Source: Castor canadensis (taxonomy: Eukaryota > Chordata > Mammalia > Rodentia > Castoridae). Taken from it: 64,000 nt of DNA. The notes below the pieces were generated by a model. That model was not told the DNA's origin. It saw only the letters and a program-made list of their open reading frames with translations, and ran no database searches. Location: positions 15,284,001 to 15,348,000 of the forward strand of contig NC_133401.1 of assembly GCF_047511655.1 (NCBI RefSeq). Direction: 5' to 3'. Positions 13,160 to 25,429 of this stretch are shown in pieces. Numbering within the stretch: the stretch's first letter is position 1; each line of letters starts with the position of its first letter. A program made the position numbers and the translations under genes.

Positions 13160-13235
13160 CCTCAAATAAATCTTTCCTTTAAGTTGATTTTTCTCAGGCA
13201 TTTTGTCACAGGGATGAAAACCCAACTAATGCACA
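12850..13235 (+). mobile_element. MaLR-type LTR remnant
   Basis: Opens with a 'ttaaggtttggatttgtag' block and ends with 'gaaaacccaactaatgcac', the layout of mammalian MaLR (MST/MLT-like) LTRs. In between are the usual 'aggtagggcatttgggaa' and 'gggttattgtgaggtgatgg' blocks. A CT-rich simple repeat at 13105-13165 has expanded inside it. It is an old, diverged solo LTR. Confidence 0.5.
13105..13165 (+). repeat. CT-rich simple repeat
   Basis: Runs of cttc, ccct and ct units, almost purely pyrimidine, inside the LTR-like element. Confidence 0.85.
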
Positions 13236-13239
13236 GATA

Positions 13240-13695
13240 CTGATACTGTTTGAATCCTTTGGTTGCTGCAATTGGTAAATCAAGACACAGAAGCTCAGTT
13301 TTGAAGGAAAACCCTGCTGTCTTCTATATGTAACCACTCTTAAGCAGCTTTTGTTTCTGCTCATGATCTTCATAGAGACAGAGCACTTTAACCACGGGTC
13401 ACCAAATCGGCACGTGACCTGAGCTTTCTATCATGAATCAAGCGTTGTTTTGAGCATCGTTGGTGCCTCCATTTATTTAATTATTTTTAATATGTTCACA
13501 GCAGCATTTAATTTGGATATGGTAGAGATTGGATTTAAACAGACGTCAAAGCCACAGGTAAGCACCTTTAAGGCCAATAGCCTCTACACTTGCTATATCA
13601 TCCTTCAGAATGAGAGAGCATAAAGATAGGTGTTATGAAATTATCGTGTCTTGACAGCAAAAAGAAATAGAATAAGTAAAAGTGAACATAAACAG
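13240..13695. other. Spacer, possible weak MIR trace
   Basis: No gene. The stretch near 13530-13590 (ggatttaaacagacgtcaaa) weakly resembles a MIR core, not enough to call. Confidence 0.35.
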
Positions 13696-13912
13696 GACAT
13701 GGTAGTACATGCCTGAAATCCCAGTTATTTGAGAGGTGAAGGCAGGAGGACGCAAATTTGAGTTCAGCCCACCAGCTTGAGCAAAGAGGTAGCAAGACCC
13801 TATCTCAAAAACAACAGCAACAAACCAGAAAAAGGCTGGAGGTGTAGCTCAAGTGGTAAAACTAGCCTGCATGCAGTCATGGGTTCAATCCCCACTGCTG
13901 AAAAAAAATGTG
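13696..13912 (+). mobile_element. Dimeric SINE
   Basis: B1-like half (catggtagtacatgcctgaa, then 'caagaccctatctcaaaa') joined to a tRNA-like half (ggctggaggtgtagctcaag, 'gggttcaatccccactgc') and an A-run. Confidence 0.85.
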
Positions 13913-13949
13913 AATAGAACCTGGGACACCTTCAACTGGACCAGTAGGT

Positions 13950-15540
13950 GCATTGCAGGATTTTCAGGAGAAGAGAAAATGGGACAGAGAATTTATTTAA
14001 AGAAATAAAAGCTTCACAAATTTAATTAAATCTATGGATCTACAAGTCCAAGAATTTCAATGTACTTTAAGTAGGAAAGGACCAAGACCACACTGAGACA
14101 ATATTATAACCAAACTTGACAGCCAAAGTAACAAAAATGAGAGCATTAAGAGAAAAGCAACTTTTATATATACTGTGTCCCCCAAAAAGATCATCAGCAT
14201 TCTCAGAAAACCTTGCTGACCAGAGGCGTTGGGATTAAATATGTCAATGTGGGACTGGAGAAACCTGTCTTCACAAATGTCAGTATTCAGCAAAACTGCC
14301 CTTCCAGAAAGAAATTACGTTATCAGGCATTAAAAGATAACAGAGTTCATTTCCAGTCAAGCCCTAAAAGAACTACTACAGGGAATTCTTCAAGTTGGAA
14401 TAGAAGGATACTTGACAGTAACTTAAAGCTATGCAAAGACAAAGATTTACAGTAAAGGCAAATAATGAGCCAACATAAAAACTATTGTAATTCTGGTTTA
14501 CGCCCTACTTAAAAACTTTTCTGTAGTATTTAAAAGACAAAGTAATTATAAATCTATGTTAATGAGTATACAGCATGTAAAATATGATATCAGTAACAAA
14601 GCAGGCAGAACATGGAGCTGTAAGAGAGGGTTTTGTATGTAATTGGGGCAGGTATCAGTTTAAAACATTGTTTTATCTTTAGGATGTTACATGTGATCGC
14701 TAACGAAAAAAATTAAACATACACAAAACGAGATTGGACAGCGTTCAAAATGTATCACTACAGAAAAGCAACTCAGCCCAAAGGAAGGCAATAATGGAAG
14801 AAGTGAAGGGCAAAAAAGTAATAAGATATGCAGAAAACAAACAATAAATTGGGGACTCAAATTGTAGCACAGTGGTAGAACACTTGCCTCGCATGTGCAA
14901 GGCCTTGGGTTCAGTCCCTAGCACTGCCCCCCCAAAAACAAACAACCTTGGTAAGTCCTCCCCTATGAATAATTAGAATAATTAGTTTAAGTGTAAATTA
15001 ATTAAACTCCTCAATCTAAAGAAATAGGTAAAATGGTTAGAAAAACAATATCCAACTCTATGCTCTGCACAAGGGTCTCATTTTAGATCTAATGACATGC
15101 AAAAGTTGAAAGTGGAAGAATGAGGAAATAGTCTATGTAAATAGTAATGAAAAGATGGTGAAGTGTCTAGACTAATAATTGATGTTATACTTTAAGTAAA
15201 AAACTTAGAAAAGACAAAGAAGGACATTACATGTAGCTAAGATGGTTACTTCATGAAGAAGACAAGAATTATAAACGTGTAATCCATGTCATAGCTCCAA
15301 AATATATGAAACAAACACTTAACAGAGAAAGCAACTCTGGAGGAATAGTAGGAGACTTCAGTACCCACTTGCAAGTGTGTGGAACAAAGCAAACTACATA
15401 ACCAGTTAGGAAAAAGAGAATGATGAACATGATGCATCAATTGGAGCTAAGAGTCATATCTGTAACTTCACCAAGCATCGACAGCAGAATACACTGTCTG
15501 CTGCGTATAGAATATTCTTTAGGATAGACCACAAGAAAAC
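13950..15540 (+). mobile_element. Ancient L1/HAL1-like fragment, sense
   Basis: The A-rich strand is on top. 14200-14560 has the 'ctgcccttccagaaa', 'agaactactacagggaattc' series, and 14980-15540 resembles a decayed L1 endonuclease region ('gacaaagaaggacattacat', 'ataggagacttcagta'-like, 'aggatagaccacaag'). The copy is heavily diverged and cut by younger SINEs, so it is old. Exact subfamily not determined. Confidence 0.6.
14850..14942 (+). mobile_element. tRNA/ID-type SINE
   Basis: 'attgtagcacagtggtagaa', 'ggccttgggttcagtcccta' and a C/A tail; inserted in the ancient L1. Confidence 0.8.
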
Positions 15541-15544
15541 AAAT

Positions 15545-15755
15545 ACTGGCCCAGTACTGGCAGCTCACACCTGTAATCCCAGCTACTCAGGAGGCAGAGG
15601 TCAGGAGGATTGTGGTTCAAAATCAACTGGGAAAAATAGTTCTCGAGACTGTATCTCAAAAAACCCTTCACAAAAAAAGGGCTGGTGGAGTGGCTCAAGG
15701 TGAAGGCGCTGAGTTCAAGCCCCAGTACTGCAAATAAATAAATAAAAGAAAATAG
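15545..15755 (+). mobile_element. Dimeric SINE
   Basis: B1-like half (cagctcacacctgtaatccc, tactcaggaggcagaggtca) and tRNA-like half (gggctggtggagtggctcaa) with a partly deleted middle; ends in an aaataaataaa tail. Confidence 0.88.
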
Positions 15756-16189
15756 GGACAAGAAGAAAATGTACACATACTGTCATATATAATCAGAAAG
15801 TACTAACTTCTGTTCCACATAGAAGTTAGGTGAGAAACCAGTGGAAGTACTGTAGGGACGGACAGGAGGGGAATGAGTGGCACTTCTGGGAGAATGTTTT
15901 GTGTAGTATTGACTCTATGGGAACAGAATTTACACAATATTAAATCAAGAATGGGGATTAAAATCAAGAAACTAAAAATCAAAGAAAAAGAATTTAACCT
16001 AATATATTTCAAATGAATAAAATAAGCAGAGCAAGGAATAATTTAAGTAACTTATATAACACAATATTTTGACAATATGTCCACTCTGAAGACCAAAAGA
16101 GACTCGCCCAGGCTTCACATGATCTCTTTCCACCCCATGTGGTCATATTACGCTAAACATTATCCTTTCAGTCATTTTTCGTCCCCACT

Positions 16190-17035
16190 TTTTTTATTTT
16201 TATTTTATTCATATGTGCCCCTCCCTTACCCCCCCACTCCCTCTCTTACCCCCCTTACCCCTCGCTACCAGACAGAAACTATTCTGCCCTTATCTCAAAT
16301 TTTGTTGAAGAGAGAGTATAAGCAATAATAGGAAGGACCAAGGGTTTTTGCTAGTTGAGATAAGAATAGCTATACAGGAAGTTGACATGCATTGATTTCC
16401 TGTACATGTGCATTACCTTCTAAGTTAATTCTTCTTGAACTAACCTTTCCTCTAGTTCCTGGTCCCCTTCTCCTATTGGTCTCAGTTGTTTTTAAGGTAC
16501 CTGCTTTAGTTTCTCTGCATTGAGGGCAACAAATGCTATCTAGTTTTTGAGGTGTATTACCTATCCTCATACCGTCCTTGTGTGTTCTAGCTTTATCATG
16601 TGATCAAAGTCCAATCCCCTTGTTGTGTTTGCCCTTGATCTAATGTCCACATATGAGGGAGAACATATGATTTTTGGTCTTTTGGGGCAGGCTAACCTCA
16701 CTCAGAATGATGTTCTCCAATTCCATCCATTTACCAGCGAATGATAACATTTTGTTCTTCTTCATGGCTGCATAGAATTCCATTGTGTATAGATACCACA
16801 TTTTCTTAATCCATTCGTCAGTGGTGGGGCATCTTGGCTGTTTCCATAACTTGGCTATTGTGAATAGTGCCGCAATAAACATGGGAGTGCAGGTGCCTCT
16901 GGAGTAACCTGTGTCACAGTCTTTTGGGTATATCCCCAAGAGTGGTATTGCTGGATCAAATGGTAGATCAATGTTTAGATTTTTAAGTAGCCTCCAAATT
17001 TTTTTCCAGAGTGGTTGTACTAGTTTACATTCCCA
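16190..17035 (-). mobile_element. 5'-truncated LINE-1, antisense (L1 copy 2)
   Basis: Starts with a T-run and the 'attcatatgtg' 3'-end signature, then the pyrimidine-rich 3' UTR and the ORF2 C-terminus on the minus strand (16640-16939, with the blocks [20 protein letters not shown] and [14 protein letters not shown]). It breaks off in ORF2 near 17035. The short block ccccact near 16183 and 17037 may be the target-site duplication, but it is too short to be sure. Confidence 0.88.
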
Positions 17036-17179
17036 CCCCCACTAATTCTTAAACGGTGTTATCTCTTTGCTTGTTTTCTTTCCAATAGTACTCCTGTCAT
17101 AATTGGAGAAGTCAAGACCTTGAGAAATCCTGTCTATAGGATATTTTCATTGGAAGACTCAGGGAGATGTACAGCTAAC

Positions 17180-17880
17180 TCTCAGTGTCAAATCCACGTG
17201 AGTACCGGGTGTTCAGGAGGTGGGATTCGTTCCAAGGGAATTGTGGGATGTAAATAAAGTAGAGCAGGTCTGTTTTATGGCAGGGAAGTTCATTCGGGGA
17301 GGCGTATGCTAGGGAAATCTTGGATATGTAGTACAGCAGGCCTGTGGAGTTCCACTTCCGCTCAGGCGAATCCAGAGACATCTGGGAGGTGTAGTCCCAG
17401 AGCCCTGTGGGGGTAACCGGTACTTCGGTTGGCCAGGCGAATCAGGAATTCCGGTAGGTGTAGTCTCGCGTCTGTGTAAGAGTACTGGGTGCTACCTTTA
17501 AGGAAAGCGAATTCTGGGAATTCTGGGAGTTGTAGTCCAACAGTACTCAGACACTTCAGTTCAGACATGTGGATCAGAGGAATTCTGGGCGGTGAGTTCA
17601 GGTTTCCTGGCGCTTCAGCCGACCTTCGTCTGCTGCCGCAGGGACCTGGCCTTCGGCTTAGCAGAAAAGAATCGCCGTGGGGAGAGCAGAGGTTTGTGGC
17701 GCGAGGGCAGCGGTTTCGGTTATCCTCGGTGGAACCGGCTCGCATCTGGGGTTGTCCTGGTTTCCTCGGGCTGTGCTTAGGTTTTCCTGTTTGTCTTTTC
17801 GATGAGCATTAAGCATCGGTACCAAATCCCACTAAGAACGCGTGTAACCGGCGCTGTGTCCTGGAGCCGAGTCTTCGGAT
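17180..17880 (+). promoter_or_regulatory. CpG-rich promoter with ~70-bp repeats, ZNF234-like gene (gene 2)
   Basis: CpG-rich against an AT-rich background. About six diverged direct repeats of roughly 70 bp carry a recurring module near 17236, 17308, 17380, 17446, 17511-17538 and 17581. The best copy, ttctgggagttgtagtcc at 17521, reads on the other strand ggactacaactcccagaa, which matches the known ZNF143/THAP11 ACTACA element. The part after 17640 aligns with the first-exon region of the 35.5-36.0 kb promoter. The donor of exon 1 is not resolved. It lies upstream of the ATG exon at 18800. Confidence 0.75.
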
Positions 17881-18289
17881 GACTCACGGGAGGATTCACA
17901 GCCTGCCTTTTTATTCTCCATATTTTTGGAAAAATACAGGCAAGTTACTCTGGAGAGAGACTTCATTTCCGGCGCGTGCAAGTTCTCGGCGGGGTCCTCC
18001 TCATTCAAACAACTGTGACATGGGCGCTGCTCCCTCGGCCAAGGGGATAGCTGTCAGATTCCTTCACCCTAAAGCGGTTCTCAATTCAAGTTCATTACGG
18101 GCAGATGCATTCATCCGTGGACATTCTCCTGTCCACGAGAGACGCCTTCCCTCCTCCCACACTTGTTTATTCATTCATCCAAATACAGCATTCAAAAAAT
18201 ACGGCATGGACTCTGAATCCAGCCTTGTCAATTTAAATGACATGTAGACTGACATTCCTTCCCCCCCCTACTTTATTTTTTATTTATCT

Positions 18290-18765
18290 TTTTGGTGACA
18301 CTGGGGTCCCCAACTTTATTGAGGTGTAGGATACATATCACAGAACTCACCCACTTCACGAGTACAGATGACTGATTTTTTAGGCCCTTTGCTGAATAGT
18401 GTCACCATTGCTGTAATTGAGCTCAGAACATTTTCATCTCCCCCTAGTTGGACTCCTTGGGTCCATATTTGCTTACCCTCATTCCCACCACAAATCCACA
18501 GCAACCACTAGCCTCCTTTCTCTGTGTATCATATTCGCCTAGTCCCTTGTGACCAGCTTTTTTCCCCTGAGCATGAAGGTCCTCAGGGTTCATGGTGTTG
18601 TAACATGTGTCAGTGCCTGGTTTCTGATGTATGGATGCACTGTAATCTGTCCATCAGCTCATAGGAGAGCAATTTTGTCATTTTTGGTTTTGCGTTATGA
18701 ATAAGGCTGCTGTGTCAGTTCACTGTTAGTGTCCATGGTGGTGAGAAGTGTTCCTGGCCACACTT
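18290..18765 (-). mobile_element. Ancient L1 (L1M-type) 3' fragment, antisense
   Basis: The blocks 'ctttattgaggtgtaggata', 'cagaacattttcatctcccc' and 'ccacagcaaccactagcctc' are the antisense hallmarks of an old L1M 3' region. It is strongly diverged and lies just upstream of the ATG exon. Confidence 0.65.
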
Positions 18766-18799
18766 TCATATCTTGTTTTCTTTTTTTTGCCCTTTCTAG

Positions 18800-18879
18800 G
18801 CACAGCTCTGCCTTCCTGTGATCTGAATGACTCAGGACTCTGTATGTTATTAGGAGGAGGAAAAATGACCACTTTCAAG
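18800..18879 (+). CDS. ATG exon of gene 2 (ZNF234-like)
   Basis: Acceptor gccctttctag and donor gtcagt bound an 80-bp exon. The ATG at 18865 gives MTTFK and leaves in phase 0, so it joins EAVTLKD of the KRAB exon, as in human relatives (MTTFKE...). The upstream part of the exon is 5' UTR with an in-frame-independent short leader. Confidence 0.85.
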
Positions 18880-19409
18880 GTCAGTAAGGCTCGCCTTTCT
18901 CCCTGTTAAAATTCCAACTCATTACCCAAATTGCCACCTTTTCTTCTTTCTTTGAAAGACCCAAGGAGAATAACAGGGGTTTGAGGACATTTGTGTGCTG
19001 CAGCCTTCCTTTGTCCCTTTTGAGTTGACTTTGCTTTTGTTTTTAGTTTCTTGTTATTATTTGTTGTATGGGGCAGAAACAGTAAGAATGAACAACTCTC
19101 CCATTTAACTACTTTTCTGCTCACAAACTAGGCTTCTTAAATTTTCTTATACTCTTCTTCACATGCATTTAAAATGATATTTGAATTCATCCTATGCATC
19201 TCATTTTAAGTTGTAATTTTTCCACTTAACATTAACTAATTTCCATTTTCATAGATATGTTCTCATTGAATGGATGTGCTTTTGTATTTTTGACTGCTTC
19301 CTCATAGGTATGTGGCTTAGGCATTTTGTGTTTTAAGTGATGTTGCAGCAATAACTTTCCTGTGCAATCTTTTCTCCACATATCAATTCTGCCAACTTTT
19401 AAAATTGAA

Positions 19410-19605
19410 AAAATTTTTTTTCGTGGGACAGGGCTTTGAACTTTGGCCTTCACACTTACAAAGCAGGTGCTCCACTGCTTGAGCCACTCCGTCAGTCCAT
19501 TTTGCTCTGGTTATCTTGGAAATGGGATCTCATGAACTATTTACCTGTGCTGGCCTTGAACTGAGATCCTCCTGATCTCAGGTGTGAGCCACTGATGCCC
19601 AGCCA
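19410..19605 (-). mobile_element. Dimeric SINE, antisense
   Basis: Antisense tRNA-like part (caggtgctccactgcttgag) then B1-like part ending 'caggtgtgagccactgatgc'. It lies in the intron of gene 2. Confidence 0.85.
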
Positions 19606-19934
19606 ATCTGCCAGTTTTTGTCCTCAATATACTAGATGTAGTGAATATACTAGAAGTTTAGTTTTGCACGGGCTTTGACATGTGGCTTGTTTGGTTGTTT
19701 TGTGGATAGAACATCCAAACACTCTGCCACATGTTCTCACTGTTGCTCCACACAGATGTTGCTGGAGGTTTTTACACAGAAAGAGCTATGTTTGTTGGTG
19801 TCCAGGCCTGTGTCAGATCCTTTATCTATTTTATGTGTTGGTTTCCTTTAGGCAGTGAGTAGTCTGACCAATGTAATCAATAACGTTAGTTCAAAACATC
19901 CAGCAATAGAAGGAGGTTTGCCAGTCACAAATCA

Positions 19935-20080
19935 GCTGTGTTATCTCATTTACTCCTTACAGCTGCTGAAGGAGGAGGCTGTAGGTCTCATCTTTCTGTT
20001 TAACTCATGAAGTAGGAGGGACCCACTCACTTTCACACAGGAAATCAAGGGTCAGGAGTGGCGGTCAGTCCAGTCAAGTG
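19935..20080 (+). mobile_element. MIR-like fragment
   Basis: 'gttatctcatttactcctta', then the decayed core with 'aactcatgaagtaggaggg' and 'cactttcacacaggaaatca' follows the MIR order. Confidence 0.45.
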
Positions 20081-20399
20081 AAAGTGAGAGATGAGGAAAT
20101 ACTTCTCCATTGAAGGACGTCTACTCTGTGGGCTGGGTGTCTGGAGTGCCTTGCTTGGTGATGACATCTTCAGGTGACCACTGCTCCTCTCCTAAAGTCC
20201 CTTCTTGAGGTGAACTTGTCTCTTCCTGACAGGTATCTGAAATGCTCAATGCTCCAGGAGTACAAGGACAACAGCTAGCACAGGTGTTATGTCCAAAGCA
20301 TACTTTACACAGTGTTACTGGAAATGTAACCAACCAGAATTGTAACCAATCTGTGCACCACACAGATGACAAAAAGGCCAAAATCAGTAGTAGGAATAT

Positions 20400-20500
20400 T
20401 GCTGGTGGAGTGGCTCAAGCAGTAAGAGCGCCTACCTAGCAAGAATGAGGTCCTGAGTTCCAACCAAGTAACTGCCAAAAACAAAACAAAACAAAAGGAA
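20400..20500 (+). mobile_element. tRNA/ID-type SINE
   Basis: 'gctggtggagtggctcaagc', 'gcgcctacctagcaag', 'ggtcctgagttccaacc' and an aaaacaaaac tail. Confidence 0.85.
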
Positions 20501-21044
20501 TGAATATTCTGCACTGGATAGTGAAAATAATCCAAAGAGATATGACAAAGGACATGAAGAGGCAAATTCAAAAGGAGAAGTAGAGATGGCCAATCAGCAT
20601 TCGAAAAGGTGATGGGAGGCATTTATAATCAAAGAAGTGAGAATAATTAAATTGAATCTTTCTTCCTCATCAGAGGGCCCAAACCACTGGAAAATTTATA
20701 ACCTGCTGTGGTTATGTTATGGAGAATAAGGACACATGTATTCTCTTGAAAGATTCGGGGAAGGCGGCAGAAACAAAGTTGGGAAGAAAATCTGCCATTA
20801 TACATCATAACTTTAAATGTACTTATATTTTGTATTTTAATTCTCATTTTCAGTTATTTTAAGTAGACATGAAAGGAAGATATAAATAAAGTGATGTTAT
20901 TTGTAGGATTAGTTATAATGAATTTAAATGTGTAAAATTAAATATTCATTATTTAGAACACATAAATGCAGCCCATCAGTTCTGTTGAAGAATATAAAGC
21001 CATGAAAAAAGATGAAACAGATGCTAAAAATAATAAATCATAAT

Positions 21045-21570
21045 AATAGTAAATAGCTGATGTTTGTTAAGCCCTTAGCCTGTGCCATACACTGCCAAAT
21101 GCTATGTATCCCCATGTTTAATTCTTGAAAGAACTCTGTCATCTAAGAAGCATTGCACAGTTGTGTGCTGGTGGCACACACCTGTCATCCCAAGCTGTGT
21201 GGGAGGCTGAGATCCAAAGGATCGTGGTTGTAGGCCAGCCCTCCCCAAAAGTTTATAAGACCCCATCTCAATGGAAAAAAGCTGGGCATGTGCCACATAC
21301 CTCTCATCTCAGCTACTTTGGGAAGCATAAATAGGAGGATCACGGTCCAAGCTGTGACCCAGGCAAAACATGAGACCCTATCTCCAAAATTATGCAGAGC
21401 AAAAAAGGATGGAAATGTGGTTGAAGTTGTAGGTTGCCTACCTAGTAAGTGCAAAGCCCTGCAAAACCCTAGTACTTTTAAAAAACAAAGAACCATTTCA
21501 CTGAGATGAAACTAGGTGAATTTGTCCAAAGTCATATAGCTTCATAGCATGGCACGGAAACACTGCAGTT
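21045..21570 (+). mobile_element. MIR split by a SINE
   Basis: The 5' part (21045-21165: 'gctgatgtttgttaagccct', 'tgtgccatacactgcc') and the 3' part (21490-21570: 'tgagatgaaactaggtgaat', 'ccaaagtcatatagctt') are the two ends of one MIR separated by the SINE at 21165-21480. Confidence 0.6.
21165..21480 (+). mobile_element. Trimeric SINE (two B1-like units plus tRNA-like unit)
   Basis: Two B1-like units in tandem ('ggtggcacacacctgtcatc' and 'atgtgccacatacctctcat'), each followed by 'gaccc(c)atctc', then a tRNA-like tail ('gcctacctagtaagtgcaaa'). The same trimeric layout recurs at 39395 and 58978. Confidence 0.75.
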
Positions 21571-21875
21571 AGCAAATGCCTTTAGTGTGCAGAAGATGAA
21601 TGGCATGGCTGTTCCAGACATGCTACCCAAAGCTTGTTGGAGACCTTCATGGAAAGTGATGACATCCAGAGTCTCTGGATGTTGATAAGACTGAGGACAG
21701 TCAGCGGGTGGCACTGGCGGTATGGAAGGAGATGGGCTGGGAAGTCTACAAATTGATTTAAATCCCTCAGAATGTCCATCAGCTTCCCACTCATCCTCCC
21801 CATCTTCTCAGTGCTGTTCCTCTTCAAATGGCCTTTGATATTAAGATTGATTGAGGTCACGTGTGTTTGTTGTAG

Positions 21876-22025
<150 letters not shown>

Positions 22026-22191
22026 TAAATGTTAATCACCTAGAGTGACTTTGTGTCATAGGGTGTTCATGCTTTGGAGGTCTTGATTCCCCACATCTGT
22101 GGGCCTGATGCTCTCGTGTTGTGGCAAAAACTGTGGCTGGTAATGTGAGTTTTAATGAAAACAGACCTTGGTCACAGAGAGGTTCTCTCTG

Positions 22192-22265
22192 TCTCGTAGT
22201 ACTACGGTGTGAACTCAAGGCTTTGTGCTTGGTACTCTACCGTTTGAGCTATGCTTCCAGCCCCA
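22192..22265 (-). mobile_element. tRNA/ID-type SINE, antisense
   Basis: 'tgtgaactcaaggctttgtg' and 'gtactctaccgtttgagcta' are the antisense SINE blocks. Confidence 0.6.
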
Positions 22266-22463
22266 GAAATAGGTTTTTGTGTTGCATATGTATGTATATC
22301 TTTCTAGGCCTTGAAATTACCAGTATTTCTTCAATAGGCCATGTTTAAATATTTTGAAATAACTTGGTTTTGATTAATTCATCAGTATGTAGCAGGAATC
22401 CAAATTGTCAGTGAAATATACCTCTAGAGTGCTTGTTTTAAATATGTGACTGCACATTCATAG

Positions 22464-22555
22464 GGTGTCATCCTTGCAAACCTGATGTATTTCACTTAGA
22501 AAAGGACACAGACTTGATGTGATGAAGACACTGACCCAGAGAACAGGGAATTCAC
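22464..22555 (+). pseudogene. KRAB-B-like exon of gene 2 (frameshifted)
   Basis: Between 'acattcatag' and donor gtaag. Joined in phase 1 it reads CHPCKPDVFHLEKDTDLM and then a stop. One base later the frame resumes as MKTLTQRTGNS, the end expected from the family. The exon is 92 bp rather than a multiple of three, so a one-base loss is likely. A transcript that uses it would be cut short; one that skips it would keep frame. Confidence 0.7.
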
Positions 22556-23600
22556 GTAAGAAGCAAGTGACTGGGAGTCCTTGTAGATGTTTGTCCATCT
22601 CTTTAAATTCTCTCCACCCCTATGGCTGGCATGGGTCTCCAAACTGTCAAGTCTCTTTCCTGGATTTTTGGGTGTCCGGCTCAGAGTGTAAGGTGTGTTT
22701 TCTGTATCATAGTCAAGAAATCCTTTGGAAATACAAGTTAGGTTGCCATTCCTCTGCCCAGAACTCTTCATGGATTCTTATTTTTCCTCAAGTTTGGTCC
22801 TTGTGAAGGAAACTTGCTCACAGGAGCTAATATTCCACTCTCTGCTTATGTGCTGTATTTTAGTCAGTATGTACTTAGGTACTTGCTTCCAGTCTGTAAG
22901 TCATGTTAACCTGTCTAGTCACCTAAATGTTAAAGTAACTTTCCAATAATCCTCCTTTCCAAGGAGGGGAGCAAATGTTTCCCTCCCAAGTACTTTTTAA
23001 ACTTCATTCGAAGAATTTATTGGAAAAAAAACTTCTAAATGTTTATATGGCTATCTGTAGGCATTTGTTAATTTGAGAATATAACATGGACCAAAGCTAT
23101 AAAGTATTTGATTATTTTAGTACTTTTATTTAAACTTCTTACTGATTCATGTTTTGTTATTTAGACTATTTTTGTATGTACATAATTTATTAAGTATATA
23201 ATTTACTATCCTTGATTCTATGCTGACTGAAAATAAATAGGAAGGAAAATCGGTTAACTGTTTGTAACATACTATCAACTTTTCAAACGAGATCGGGTGC
23301 GTTCAGGGTGTTATGGTCGTAGACATATTGTCAACTTTTCAAATTAAGCCTTTGACTTGTAACACATAGGAGACATGGCATGGTTCAGTAGATCTTATTA
23401 GTGATGGGTGTGTAGTACCCACTACGCCATGTCTTGGTTCCTCTAAGTAGCCAAACCAGAAACCACGATGCACAGCAGAAACGATATACTGAACTTCCTC
23501 TGAGTCTTTAAAATCTCATGTCTCTCCTAAGTATGAAATCTTGAAAACTCTGAACAGAGCATTTGGTTATCCATATTCGAATTCTCTGTCCTCACAGCAG
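22556..23600. other. Intron of gene 2, no feature recognised
   Basis: AT-rich intron. The last 100 bases match the corresponding part before the other finger exons (the 'gtatgaaatcttgaaaac' block also occurs before 8454). Confidence 0.5.
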
Positions 23601-25429
<1,829 letters not shown>

